Shown here: piece by piece, positions 37,217 to 46,096 of the stretch
How the letters are laid out: each line of letters starts with the position of its first letter
How positions within the stretch are numbered: position 1 is the stretch's first letter
NCBI RefSeq assembly: GCF_016093545.1
Contig: NZ_JADKYX010000004.1
Coordinates: 186,001 to 250,000, forward strand
Source: Massilia rhizosphaerae
GTDB lineage: Bacteria > Pseudomonadota > Gammaproteobacteria > Burkholderiales > Burkholderiaceae_D
DNA: 64,000 nucleotides
Direction of reading: 5' to 3'
Notes under the pieces: model-generated
The model's database searches: none
What the model was told of the DNA's origin: nothing
The model's input: the letters and a program-made list of their open reading frames with translations, nothing else
Program-made: the position numbers and the translations under genes

Positions 37217-38896
37217 GTGAATAAATCAAGCTCTGCAAAGTTCTGGGATATCGATCCTCAAGATGATTTGCTCAATCCGGTAAATGAAAACAATGGGGCA
37301 TCTCCTAGGTTCGAAGCCTTATTGAATGCTCATGGGATGTATGAGACCCTTAAATTTGTTCTTCGGCTAAGTCCTCGCAATCATGAGCTAATCGATTCTT
37401 TAGAATTTGGCATCTACCAAGGAAGTGAAATTTCTGCGGAAGCTTTGCAAGCGTATTCAACCTACCTTCATGAGACAGTGCACTGGTGGCAGCACGTAGG
37501 TTCGTCATCAGGATTGTTGTTGAGCTTAAGCTATTTGGCGCAGACGCATGCAAATATTGCGGACCTTCGTAAGGTTATTTCTCAGTTTGGTCTGAAAAAA
37601 TCGTTAAAGCGTTGGGCTGATGAGACGCTGCTAAGAGAAGGGCCTTCCGTACAAGAAAAATTGGCTAACGCCAATATCGCAGTGAATAATGCATTGGATG
37701 TGGAGTACTACAAAATATACGCTTTCAATCCAAAAAAAACTGCATCTTGGCTGAGAGGGGAAAAGCACTTCGAATCCGTTGGGCATAATTATCATATTGC
37801 CTACGGTCAACTTATTGGGCTAATCTCCGCTTCGATGGACCCAGAATTGCATGTGCTCCCTAATGCTAAGAAGTGGGATGAAGAGTTTTTGCGTCTCAAT
37901 CGCAGCCGGCATGAAGGATATTATTGGCAATCTCCAATGAGGGTCGCTCCCGTGGGCCTACATGCAATTTATGAAGGACAGGCGCGCTTCATTCAGCTTC
38001 AGTTCTTGAACAATGCATTTGAGAGCGGTCCTTCATGCGAAGACTGGCGCGAGATGGGGTATCTTAGCGGCATTTATGTGGAAGCTTTTGAAAATTTTCT
38101 TAAGCTAAGCAAGTCTGTGTGGCCTACGGATATAACCGACCCAATCGTTGGACTGTTTTTGTTGATTTGTGACCTAGCTATTAATCCTACACGCGGGCTT
38201 CCTCTCGATATTGAAGTCTACGAAGACTTTATTCGCGATGTGGATGTTGGGGCAAGGTTTACACTGTTGTGCTTGGCTGTTGGAGAGTTGCCTCATCTTA
38301 AGACTGCGATCAAATTATATAGCCGCGACGAGTATTGGGAAATATCTGAGGCATTAACTGATTGTCTGGGTTATGATCACCCGCGTTTAGCGCTGCAGGA
38401 AATTAAGTCTTGGCTTGAGAGATCAGAAGGCCTAAAAACCCTCATGGCAGAGTATGAAACATTTGATTACGATTTGCACAATTTGCCAATTCGGGTTTTC
38501 TTTTCTCATTACATTTCTTTTTGTGTCGACAAACTTGAACGGCCTGAGTTTTTTTGCTGGTCGGGTGTTTGGATGACAGGCGAGAACGCTGACGACGAGA
38601 TAGCTAATTTATGGCTGCGTCATCTTTCTTTGTTTACAGATCGCGCTGACAAACCAGGGGTATATCCTCGCAAATGGCCTGGTCGTGATGAGCGTAAAGT
38701 CCAAATGATGTTTGAAAATTTTTACGGCACAATGGCTCTTTACGACCTAACTCATCAATGGATTCTTAAGGAAGGGCCGTTTGTCTGTAATTATGAGTGG
38801 ATCTCTGCAAATTATTCCCAAGACGATGCTGATGCTTGGGCAAATAATAGCTTTAGGCAAACCTATGGGGTTGACTTAAAAGACTTCGAATTTTAA
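37217..38896 (+). CDS. AT-rich protein of unknown family with a putative HExxH metallopeptidase motif
   Basis: A 559-residue protein starting at a GTG (37217) after a G-rich patch. I recognise no family. Residues 85-93 read HETVHWWQH, an HExxH zinc-site motif in a helix followed by two Trp and a further His. A glutamate in IYEGQARF (Glu253) could be the third ligand as in gluzincins with a long spacer. Mostly helical, no signal peptide and no membrane helix, so cytoplasmic. Base composition is strikingly AT-rich, with A/T-ending codons throughout, unlike every neighbour, which marks it as recently acquired cargo inserted between the ftsB cluster and the PAAR gene. Flanks show no integrase or obvious target repeat. 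Confidence 0.75.
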   Translation: MNKSSSAKFWDIDPQDDLLNPVNENNGASPRFEALLNAHGMYETLKFVLRLSPRNHELIDSLEFGIYQGSEISAEALQAYSTYLHETVHWWQHVGSSSGLLLSLSYLAQTHANIADLRKVISQFGLKKSLKRWADETLLREGPSVQEKLANANIAVNNALDVEYYKIYAFNPKKTASWLRGEKHFESVGHNYHIAYGQLIGLISASMDPELHVLPNAKKWDEEFLRLNRSRHEGYYWQSPMRVAPVGLHAIYEGQARFIQLQFLNNAFESGPSCEDWREMGYLSGIYVEAFENFLKLSKSVWPTDITDPIVGLFLLICDLAINPTRGLPLDIEVYEDFIRDVDVGARFTLLCLAVGELPHLKTAIKLYSRDEYWEISEALTDCLGYDHPRLALQEIKSWLERSEGLKTLMAEYETFDYDLHNLPIRVFFSHYISFCVDKLERPEFFCWSGVWMTGENADDEIANLWLRHLSLFTDRADKPGVYPRKWPGRDERKVQMMFENFYGTMALYDLTHQWILKEGPFVCNYEWISANYSQDDADAWANNSFRQTYGVDLKDFEF

Positions 38897-39057
38897 AAAA
38901 TAGGAGGCAACTAACTGCGGCAACCCGTTCGTCGCTCTCAGCTTTCCGATGCTGAATGTTCATAATATAAAAAAGCATGGTGAGCATAAATACGATGGCC
39001 GTTGACTTGCTTCATCCGGCGATCGGAGGATTTCGCTGACTTCTCCGACGCATCATC

Positions 39058-39108
39058 GCGCCGCCGGCGTGCGCTGCCGCCCGGGGCAGCGCCGCACGCC
39101 GGCGGCGC
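39058..39108 (-). terminator. Long GC-rich hairpin downstream of the PAAR gene
   Basis: GCGCCGCCGGCGTGCGCTGCC and its partner GGCAGCGC(CGC)ACGCCGGCGGCGC pair over about 21 bp, with a 3-base bulge and a short loop. It ends 6 bases before the PAAR stop. No T-run follows, so it may act as a 3' stabiliser or a REP-like element rather than a classical terminator. Confidence 0.55.
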
Positions 39109-39113
39109 GCGCC

Positions 39114-39536
39114 TCAGGCGCCCGCGCCCGTGGCGGGCAGCGCATAGCCCGGTACCAGCAGGCCGGGAATCGGTTCGCCTTCCACGACGACGATCTCGCC
39201 GATGCTTTGCGCGCGCGCGACGATGCGGTCGCCGTTCGCGATGTGGCTGCCGACGAGGGCGATCGGCCGGTTCGCATACGTCGACGCATGGCCGGCGCCC
39301 GACACGATCACGCTCTCGCTGCCGTCCGGGTAGCGCACCCTGTCGCCGACGCAGGCGATGCGGAAATCGTCCGCGGGCTCGCCCTGGGCGGCCAGGACGA
39401 CTTCGCCGCCGCGGCGGGTGCGCGAGCCGATCGTCGCGATCGGATAGCGGGCGATGACTTTGCGCGGCACGGCCGCGGCCTGGCTTGTGGCTGTGTGATT
39501 GACGAGGGCTGCTTCATTGGCACGTACTGATTTCAT
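39114..39536 (-). CDS. PAAR-domain protein
   Basis: A 140-residue protein with a PAAR-like beta repeat: YPIATIGSRTRRGGEVV, CVGDRVRYPDG, IVSGAG, IALVGSHIANGDRIV. PAAR proteins form the sharpened tip of the type VI secretion spike. The start is the ATG of MKSVRANEAAL with GGAG 7 bases upstream. No VgrG, effector or other T6SS gene is adjacent, so it is an orphan tip protein or belongs to a T6SS encoded elsewhere. Confidence 0.75.
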   Translation of the reverse strand: MKSVRANEAALVNHTATSQAAAVPRKVIARYPIATIGSRTRRGGEVVLAAQGEPADDFRIACVGDRVRYPDGSESVIVSGAGHASTYANRPIALVGSHIANGDRIVARAQSIGEIVVVEGEPIPGLLVPGYALPATGAGA

Positions 39537-39742
39537 CCGGTTCTCCAAAAGTTTGCAAAACGGGACGCGAAAAAGCGACACATTCCCGATAACAAGTGCA
39601 CGCGTTCGTACACTGGAGCACATTGAAGCGCGGAGTTGATTTATGCCAATTGATGCAACGCAAGTTGAACTGGCCGGTCATCCGGAATCAGGAGATTCCG
39701 ACAGGGGTGCCCAGCTAACTTCCGATCAGCAATAAAGACGAT

Positions 39743-39777
39743 GCCGCATCGGCCGGTCGTCACCCGGTCGATGCGGC
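39743..39777 (-). terminator. Terminator of the dps gene
   Basis: GCCGCATCG and CGATGCGGC form the base of a stem with further pairing inside (GGCCGG / CCGG). On the dps strand it is followed by ATCGTCTTTATT. It lies about 15 bases beyond the dps stop. Confidence 0.6.
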
Positions 39778-39791
39778 GGAAAAAGAGGGGA

Positions 39792-40277
39792 TCAGGCGGC
39801 CTGGCCGTTCTCGAGGAAGGAACGGAGCATCCAGGCGTTCTTTTCGTGGATTTCCATCCGGTCGCTCAACATGCCGGCGCTGGGCTGGTCGTTGGCGTCG
39901 TCGGCGATCTTGAACGCTTCACGCACGGTGCGGATCAGCGCTTCCTGGCCGTCGACCAGCTGGCGGATCATTTCCTGCGCGTTCGGCACGCCGGCTTCTT
40001 CCTTGATCGACGACAGTTCCACGAAGCGGGCATACGTGCCCGGCGCGAAATGGCCCAGGGCGCGGATGCGCTCGGCGATATTGTCCAGCGCATTCCACAG
40101 TTCCGTGTACTGCTCCATGAACATGATGTGCAGCGTCTGGAACATCGGCCCGGTGACGTTCCAGTGGAAGTTGTGCGTCTTGAGGTACAGCATGTAGCTG
40201 TCCGCCAGGACGCGCGACAGCGCGGCGGCGATGTTGGCGCGGTCTTCCGTGCTGATGCCGATATTGATCTTGCTCAT
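39792..40277 (-). CDS. dps: Dps family DNA-binding ferritin
   Basis: A 161-residue ferritin-like protein. The ferroxidase ligands appear in KTHNFHWNVTGPMFQTLH and FMEQYTELWNALDNIAERI, in the family order. Dps dodecamers oxidise iron with H2O2 and coat DNA in stationary phase. A good GGAGGA lies before the start. The N-terminus lacks a Lys-rich DNA-binding tail, so iron detoxification may dominate. Alone in its transcription unit. Confidence 0.94.
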   Translation of the reverse strand: MSKINIGISTEDRANIAAALSRVLADSYMLYLKTHNFHWNVTGPMFQTLHIMFMEQYTELWNALDNIAERIRALGHFAPGTYARFVELSSIKEEAGVPNAQEMIRQLVDGQEALIRTVREAFKIADDANDQPSAGMLSDRMEIHEKNAWMLRSFLENGQAA

Positions 40278-40389
40278 CGAGTCCTCCTGTGGTTTGTCAT
40301 TGAGGACAGCTTAACAGGATCGCTCGATAGTTGTTGTTTATATTTCCAATCAAATCAATAGAAAACGACGATCATCGCCGGCACCTCGA

Positions 40390-41346
40390 TCAATGCTTGA
40401 CCTTGGATGCGGGCGCCACGGCGTCGGCCGTCGTGTCGCTGGCGAACAGCTGGGCGCAGTCGACGGCGTCGAAGCCGTAGTGCTTGCCGCAGAAGTCGCA
40501 GTTGACGCCCAGCTCGCCCAGGTCGTGCAGGGCGGCTTCCACTTCGTCCTTGCCCAGCGTGCGCAGCATGTTGGCGACTTTTTCGCGCGAGCACGTGCAG
40601 TGGAACGCGGGATGCAGCGGGTCGAACACGCGGATCGTCTCTTCCCAGAACAGGCGCTTGAGCAAGGTTTCCACGTCGGCCGTGAGCAGCTCTTCCTGCT
40701 TCAGCGTCTGGCCCAGCATGACGGCGCGGTTCCACGTGTCGAGGTCTTCTTCCTCGCTGGCCTGCTTGACCTGGCCCTCGACGGCACTGTTGCGCGGCAG
40801 TTTTTGCAGCAGCAGGCCGCGCGCGACGTTCTCGTCGGCCGCCAGCCACAGCTTGGTGTCCATCTGTTCCGAGCGCAGCATGTAGTTCTCGATGACGGTC
40901 GCGATGTCGTCGCCGGCGAGCGGCACGACGCCCTGGTAGGGCTGCTGGCCCGGGACCTTGTCGTGCGGGTCGAGCGTGATCACGAAGCGGCCGCGGCCGT
41001 GCTGGTTCAGCAGCTGGACGACGGACGCTTCGTCCGGGACCTCGGCGCCGTCGCGCAGCTTGGCGGTGGCGCGCAGGTGCAGCTTGGCGTCGCACTCGAC
41101 GACGAGCAGTTTCACCGGGCCGTCGCCGTGGATCTGCATCACGATCGAACCGTCGAACTTGAGATTGGCCGACAGCAAAGCCGCCGCGGCCACCATTTCG
41201 CCCAGCAAGGCGCGGACCGCCTTGGGATAGGTGTGGCGCGACTGGATCTCGCGCCACGCGTTGGATATCTCGACGAGCTCGCCGCGAACGGCTGCGTTGT
41301 CGAAGATGAATTTCTGGAGGATGTCCTTGCTGGTGTCAGTCGTCAT
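40390..41346 (-). CDS. hslO: Redox-regulated chaperone Hsp33
   Basis: A 318-residue oxidation-activated holdase. The C-terminal zinc-binding redox switch is complete: CTCS, then about 30 residues later CDFC. N-terminal SRHTYPKAVRALLGEMVAAAALL matches the family. Bleach or heat plus oxidant releases zinc and activates the chaperone. Its gene starts 3 bases after the stop of the gamma-carbonic-anhydrase gene, and both run leftwards as an operon. Confidence 0.95.
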   Translation of the reverse strand: MTTDTSKDILQKFIFDNAAVRGELVEISNAWREIQSRHTYPKAVRALLGEMVAAAALLSANLKFDGSIVMQIHGDGPVKLLVVECDAKLHLRATAKLRDGAEVPDEASVVQLLNQHGRGRFVITLDPHDKVPGQQPYQGVVPLAGDDIATVIENYMLRSEQMDTKLWLAADENVARGLLLQKLPRNSAVEGQVKQASEEEDLDTWNRAVMLGQTLKQEELLTADVETLLKRLFWEETIRVFDPLHPAFHCTCSREKVANMLRTLGKDEVEAALHDLGELGVNCDFCGKHYGFDAVDCAQLFASDTTADAVAPASKVKH

Positions 41347-41349
41347 TCT

Positions 41350-41874
41350 TTATCCGATTTTCTTGAGCTCCGCCTTGAATCGCTTGCCGCGCGCGACATA
41401 GCTTTCGGCGCTGTGCTGCAGGCGGAGCAGGTCGTCTTCCGTGAGCATGCGCACCACCTTGGCCGGCGCGCCCAGGATCAGCGAACCGTCCGGGAATTCC
41501 TTGCCTTCGGTGACGACGGCGCCGGCGCCCACGAGGCAGCCCTTGCCGATCTTCGCGCCGTTCAGCACCACGGCCTGGATGCCGATCAGCGCGCCGTCCC
41601 CGACGGTGCAGCCGTGCAGCATCGCCTGGTGGCCGACGGTGACGTTCTTGCCGAGCACGAGCGGAAAACCCATGTCCGTGTGCATCACCGTGCCTTCCTG
41701 CACATTGCTGCCGGCACCGATGGTGATGCGTTCGTTGTCGCCGCGGATCGTCACGCCGAACCAGACCGAGGCGTCCGCCTCGACCGTGACCTTGCCGATC
41801 AGGTTCGCCGACTCGGCGACATAGGCCGAGGGATCGATCTCGGGCGCATGCTCGCCCAACTGGTAAATCGCCAT
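41350..41874 (-). CDS. Gamma-carbonic-anhydrase family protein (YrdA/PaaY-like)
   Basis: A 174-residue left-handed beta-helix protein with hexapeptide repeats. The three zinc histidines appear in TVMHTD, TVGHQA and AMLHGC, as in Cam/YrdA. PIG-type [14 protein letters not shown] is conserved. Whether it has CO2 hydratase activity or acts as a thioesterase (PaaY) is not decided. First gene of the operon with hslO. Confidence 0.92.
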   Translation of the reverse strand: MAIYQLGEHAPEIDPSAYVAESANLIGKVTVEADASVWFGVTIRGDNERITIGAGSNVQEGTVMHTDMGFPLVLGKNVTVGHQAMLHGCTVGDGALIGIQAVVLNGAKIGKGCLVGAGAVVTEGKEFPDGSLILGAPAKVVRMLTEDDLLRLQHSAESYVARGKRFKAELKKIG

Positions 41875-42029
41875 GGAAAGCTCGCGGAAGGTTGGAATGC
41901 GCGTATTTTACGCCCTCGAGCGCGCCATCGTCCGGCAAGCGGCGTAGTTGGGGCCGGCCAGCGGAAATACAAGCTTCGTGCTTATAATGCGAACGATCGT
42001 ACTAATTTCAAATCCAGACAGGAACCGCC

Positions 42030-42908
42030 ATGACACCGTCCCGCTCCGAATTCCTCACCATCCGCGGCCTGCGCACCCACGTCCGCCACTGGGGCCGCGA
42101 GGGCGCGCCCAAGCTGTTCATGGCGCACGGCTGGATGGACATGTCGACCTCGTTCCAGTTCGTCGTCGACGCGCTCGAGGGCGACTGGCACGTGATCGCC
42201 CACGACTGGCGCGGCTTCGGCCTCACCGAGCGTTCCGGCAACGACACCTACTGGTTCCCCGATTACTTCGCCGACCTGGAGGCCATCCTCGACCACTACG
42301 CGCCGGGCGAGGCCGTCAACCTGCTCGGGCACAGCATGGGAGGCAATATCGTGAGCGTGTATGCGGGTGTGCGTCCGGAGCGCATCGCCCGGCTCATCAA
42401 CCTGGAAGGCTTCGGGCTGCCGGCCACGCGTCCGGAACAGGCGCCGGGACGCTACGCCAAGTGGCTGGACGAGGTGAAGGCGCCGCCCGTCATGCGCGGC
42501 TACGCGAGCCTGGAGGACGTCGCCGTGCGCCTGCAAAAGACGAATCCGCGCCTGCCGGCGGACCGCGCCGCGTTCCTCGCGCAGCATTGGGCCGCGCGCA
42601 ACGCGCAGGGCGAATGGGAAATCTTGGGCGACCCGGCGCACAAGATGCCGGGGCCGCTGCTGTACCAGGTGGACGAGGTGCTCGCGTGCTGGCGCCGCAT
42701 CACGGCGCCCGTGCTGTGGGTGGAGGCCGAGCACACGGACATGTGGCGCTGGATGGGCCCGAAAGAAGAAGCCCGCCACGAGGTCGACCGCCGGCTGGCC
42801 CAGCTGGCGAAGGTCACGCCGCGCATGATGCCGGATGCGGGGCATATGCTGCACCACGACCAGCCGGAGATGCTGGCGCGCATGATCGAGGCGTTCCTGG
42901 CGTCCTGA
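42030..42908 (+). CDS. Alpha/beta hydrolase
   Basis: A 292-residue alpha/beta hydrolase with the oxyanion segment AHGWMDMST, the nucleophile elbow LLGHSMGGNI (Ser about 108), a likely acid in WVEAEHTDMW and His in DAGHMLHHDQPE. Similar to epoxide/ester hydrolases and meta-cleavage product hydrolases; no substrate assignable. A TATAAT-like sequence near 41983 may be its -10. The PHP phosphoesterase gene follows 51 bases downstream. Confidence 0.88.
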   Translation: MTPSRSEFLTIRGLRTHVRHWGREGAPKLFMAHGWMDMSTSFQFVVDALEGDWHVIAHDWRGFGLTERSGNDTYWFPDYFADLEAILDHYAPGEAVNLLGHSMGGNIVSVYAGVRPERIARLINLEGFGLPATRPEQAPGRYAKWLDEVKAPPVMRGYASLEDVAVRLQKTNPRLPADRAAFLAQHWAARNAQGEWEILGDPAHKMPGPLLYQVDEVLACWRRITAPVLWVEAEHTDMWRWMGPKEEARHEVDRRLAQLAKVTPRMMPDAGHMLHHDQPEMLARMIEAFLAS

Positions 42909-42959
42909 CGAACCGCGTACAATGGGATTTCGAAACGATACCAAGTCCGGATACCGCCC

Positions 42960-43790
42960 ATGAAAGTCGATCTCCACTGCCACTCCAACGTCTCCGACGG
43001 CGTGCTCGCACCCGCCGCCGTGGCGGCGTATGCCCGCAAGGGCGGCGTCGACGTGTGGGCGCTGACGGATCACGACGAAGTGCGCGGCATCAAGGCCGCG
43101 CGCGCCCAGGCGCAGGAACTGGGCATGCGCTTCGTGCCCGGCGTCGAGATCTCCGTCACGTGGGCGGGCGAGACCGTGCACGTCGTCGGCCTGCAGGTGG
43201 ACGAAGACAATCCGGTCCTCGTGCGGGGCCTGGCCGCCACGCGCCACGGGCGCGACGCGCGCGGGCGCGAGATCGCCGCCCAGCTGGACAAGGCCGGCAT
43301 CCCGAACGCGTACGAGGGCGCGCTGAAATACGTCGGCAATCCGGACCTGCTGTCGCGCACCCATTTTGCGCGCTACCTGTGCGAGATCGGCGTGTGCGCC
43401 ACGACCTCCGAAGTGTTCCGCCGCTTTCTCACCGAAGGCAAGCCGGGCTATGTGCCGCACCGCTGGGCCACGCTGGCCGACGCGCTGGGCTGGATCCGCG
43501 CCGCCGGCGGCATCCCCGTGATCGCGCACCCGGGCCGCTACCGCTTCGACGCGACGGCCGAGGGCGCGCTGTTCGACGAATTCAAGCAGCTGGGCGGCAA
43601 TGCCATCGAGGTCGTCACGGGCAGCCATACGCCGGACCAGTATGCGACGTATGCCGAGGCGGCGCGCCGCTACGGCTTCCTGGCGTCGCGCGGGACGGAT
43701 TTCCATGCGCCGGGCGAGGCGCGCGTGGAGTTCGACCAGTTGCCGCCGTTGCCGGGCGGGGTGACGCCGGTGTGGCACGACTGGTTCTGA
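42960..43790 (+). CDS. PHP-domain phosphoesterase (RNase AM / nucleoside 3',5'-bisphosphate phosphatase type)
   Basis: A 276-residue trinuclear metal phosphoesterase: DLHCHSNVSDG at the start, TDHDEVRG, GVEISVTW, the histidine in THFARYL, VIAHPGRYR, and the final GTDFHAPGE. This is the TrpH/YciV family, shown in other bacteria to act as a 5'-3' exoribonuclease and to remove phosphate from 3',5'-bisphosphates (family knowledge). Complete length. Confidence 0.88.
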   Translation: MKVDLHCHSNVSDGVLAPAAVAAYARKGGVDVWALTDHDEVRGIKAARAQAQELGMRFVPGVEISVTWAGETVHVVGLQVDEDNPVLVRGLAATRHGRDARGREIAAQLDKAGIPNAYEGALKYVGNPDLLSRTHFARYLCEIGVCATTSEVFRRFLTEGKPGYVPHRWATLADALGWIRAAGGIPVIAHPGRYRFDATAEGALFDEFKQLGGNAIEVVTGSHTPDQYATYAEAARRYGFLASRGTDFHAPGEARVEFDQLPPLPGGVTPVWHDWF

Positions 43791-43870
43791 GCGGCGGCGC
43801 TTGAATTTTTGGCATCCCGCCCTTATCTTGTCCGACTGATATCGAACAATCAGCCGGAGAGTCATTCCCC

Positions 43871-44770
43871 ATGAAACGCATACTGCTGTTCCTCGCCACG
43901 AACCTCGCCGTCGTGCTCGTGCTGTCGATCGTGCTGAACGTCCTCGGCGTGGGGCGTCCCGCCGGCGGGGCCGGGATCAACGTGGGGGCGCTGCTCGTGT
44001 TTTCGCTCGTCGTCGGCTTCACGGGTTCCATCGTGTCGCTGCTGATGAGCAAGCCGATGGCCAAATGGTCGACGGGCGCGCGCGTCATCGGCCAGTCCGG
44101 CAACGCGTCCGAGGCGTGGCTCCTGAACACGGTGGGCAATCTGGCCCAGCGCGCCGGCATCGCCATGCCGGAAGTGGCCGTGTACGACGGCGCGCCGAAC
44201 GCGTTCGCGACGGGCGCCTTCAAGAATTCCGCGTTGGTGGCCGTGTCGACGGGCCTGCTCGCCAACATGAACCGCGAGGAAGTCGAGGCCGTGCTGGGCC
44301 ACGAGATCGCGCACGTGGCGAACGGCGACATGGTCACGCTGACCCTCATCCAGGGCGTGGTGAACACCTTCGTCGTGTTCCTCGCGCGCGTCGTCGGCTT
44401 CTTCGTCGACAACGTCGTGTTCCGCCGCGGCGGCAACGAACGCGGCCCCGGCATCGGCTACGGGATCACCGTGTTCGTGTGCGAGATCCTGTTCGGCCTC
44501 GTCGCGTCGATCATCGTCGCGTGGTTCTCGCGCCAGCGCGAATTCCGCGCGGACGCCGGCTCGGCCCAGTTGCTGGGCAGCGCGCTGCCGATGCAGCATG
44601 CGCTCGCGCGCCTGGGTGGCCTGCAGCCGGGTGCGCTGCCGCAGTCGATGGCGGCGTCCGGCATTTCCGGCCACGGCAGCGGCTGGGGCGCGCTGTTCGC
44701 CACCCACCCGCCGATGGAGGAGCGCATCGCGGCCCTGCAGGCGCTGCGCCAGACGGGGCTGGCGCGATGA
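43871..44770 (+). CDS. htpX: Membrane zinc protease HtpX
   Basis: A 299-residue M48 inner-membrane protease. TM helices near 5-22 and 35-57, the active site [12 protein letters not shown] (HExxH near 140), two further helices, and the third zinc ligand in [13 protein letters not shown]. It cleaves misfolded membrane proteins alongside FtsH. The stop overlaps the start of the next gene (ATGA). Length and motif order are typical. Confidence 0.96.
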   Translation: MKRILLFLATNLAVVLVLSIVLNVLGVGRPAGGAGINVGALLVFSLVVGFTGSIVSLLMSKPMAKWSTGARVIGQSGNASEAWLLNTVGNLAQRAGIAMPEVAVYDGAPNAFATGAFKNSALVAVSTGLLANMNREEVEAVLGHEIAHVANGDMVTLTLIQGVVNTFVVFLARVVGFFVDNVVFRRGGNERGPGIGYGITVFVCEILFGLVASIIVAWFSRQREFRADAGSAQLLGSALPMQHALARLGGLQPGALPQSMAASGISGHGSGWGALFATHPPMEERIAALQALRQTGLAR

Positions 44771-45390
44771 CCCAGTACTTCGAGGTCCATCCCCAGAACC
44801 CGCAAACCCGGCTGATCCGCCAGGCCGCCCAGATCATCCAGGCGGGCGGCATCGTCGCCGCGCCGACCGATTCCGCGTATGCCCTCGTGTGCCGCCTGGA
44901 CGACAAGGCGGCCGTCGAAAAGCTGCGGCGCATCCGCGGCATCGACGAGAAGCACCACCTGACCCTGCTCGTGCGCGACCTGTCCGAGATCGCCACCTAT
45001 GCCCGCGTCGACAACCGCCAGTACCGCCAGCTGAAGGCCGTCACGCCGGGGCCTTACACGGTGATCCTGGAGGCGACGAAAGAGGTGCCGCGGCGGCTGT
45101 CGCATCCGTCGCGCAAGACGATCGGCATCCGCGTGCCGGAAAACGCGATCCTGCTGGCGCTCCTGGCCGAACTGGGCGAACCGCTGATCGGCACGACCTT
45201 GCAACTGCCGGGCGACGACCAGATGCTGTCCGACCCGGACGAGGTGCGCGCGCGCCTCGACCGGCAGATCGAGCTCGTGATCGACGGCGGCGCCGGCACG
45301 CTCGAACCCACCACCATCGTCGACCTCACCGGACCCGATGCGGAACTGGTCCGCGCGGGCCGCGGCGACCCGGCCGCCTTCGGCCTCTAG
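44767..45390 (+). CDS. Sua5/YciO/YrdC family protein
   Basis: A 207-residue protein with the L-threonylcarbamoyladenylate-synthase fold: [48 protein letters not shown], and [11 protein letters not shown]. Its sequence is nearer YciO than TsaC/Sua5 (PTDSAYAL instead of PTxTxYGLG), so a housekeeping t6A role is uncertain. Translationally coupled to htpX. Confidence 0.88.
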   Translation: MTQYFEVHPQNPQTRLIRQAAQIIQAGGIVAAPTDSAYALVCRLDDKAAVEKLRRIRGIDEKHHLTLLVRDLSEIATYARVDNRQYRQLKAVTPGPYTVILEATKEVPRRLSHPSRKTIGIRVPENAILLALLAELGEPLIGTTLQLPGDDQMLSDPDEVRARLDRQIELVIDGGAGTLEPTTIVDLTGPDAELVRAGRGDPAAFGL

Positions 45391-45435
45391 CGTCCACGGC
45401 CGTCGTGGTCGCGGGCTCTGATAGAATCGCAGTTT

Positions 45436-46089
45436 ATGGATGAACTCATACGCAATCTGGCAGTGTATGCACTGCCTGTCCTCTTTGCGCTGACGATGCA
45501 CGATGCCGCCCAGGCATTCGTCGCGAAGCGCTTCGGCGACAACACCGCCCACGCCGCCGGGCGTACCAGCCTCAATCCGCTGGCCCACATCGATCCCATC
45601 GGCACCATCGTCATTCCGGTCGTGATGTACCTGATGACGGGCTTCGTGTTCGGCTACGCGAAACCGCTGCCGATGAACTACGGCCAGATGCGCCATCCCA
45701 AGCGCGACATGGCGTGGGTGGCATTGTCCGGTCCCGGCGCGAATTTCCTGATGGCCCTGATCTGGCTGGTGGCCGCGATCTTCCTGCAGTATTTCGGCGT
45801 GCAGGAAGACTTTCCGCATCTCGTGGCCAAGGCCGGCGTGCAGACGAACCTGTGGCTGATGGCGTTCAACCTGCTGCCGATCCCGTCGATGGACGGCGGC
45901 CGCGTGCTGTTCAGCCTCCTGCCGCACAAGGCCGCGTACCAGTACGCGCGCCTGGAGCCGTACGGCTTCATCATCCTGCTGGCGCTGATCTTCCTGCACG
46001 TGATCGGTCCGTGGCTGTACTGGATCGGCATCATCGCCAACGTGCTGCTGCACCTGATCGTCTATCCCTTGACCATTCTCCTGAGCTGA
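45436..46089 (+). CDS. Site-2-protease (M50) family membrane protein with degenerate active site
   Basis: A 217-residue multi-pass protein of the S2P/M50 group. The conserved framework is present: GDNTAHAAGRTSLNPLAHID, GTIVIPVVM, GYAKPLPMNYGQMRHPKRDM, ALSGPGANF, and the Asp ligand in FNLLPIPSMDGGRV. But the expected HExxH in helix 1 reads HDAAQ (codons CAC GAT GCC GCC CAG at about 45499-45513): the catalytic Glu is Asp and the second His is Gln. Proteolysis is therefore doubtful. It lies just before trpS, with a 7-base gap. Confidence 0.88.
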   Translation: MDELIRNLAVYALPVLFALTMHDAAQAFVAKRFGDNTAHAAGRTSLNPLAHIDPIGTIVIPVVMYLMTGFVFGYAKPLPMNYGQMRHPKRDMAWVALSGPGANFLMALIWLVAAIFLQYFGVQEDFPHLVAKAGVQTNLWLMAFNLLPIPSMDGGRVLFSLLPHKAAYQYARLEPYGFIILLALIFLHVIGPWLYWIGIIANVLLHLIVYPLTILLS

Positions 46090-46096
46090 TACCGCT

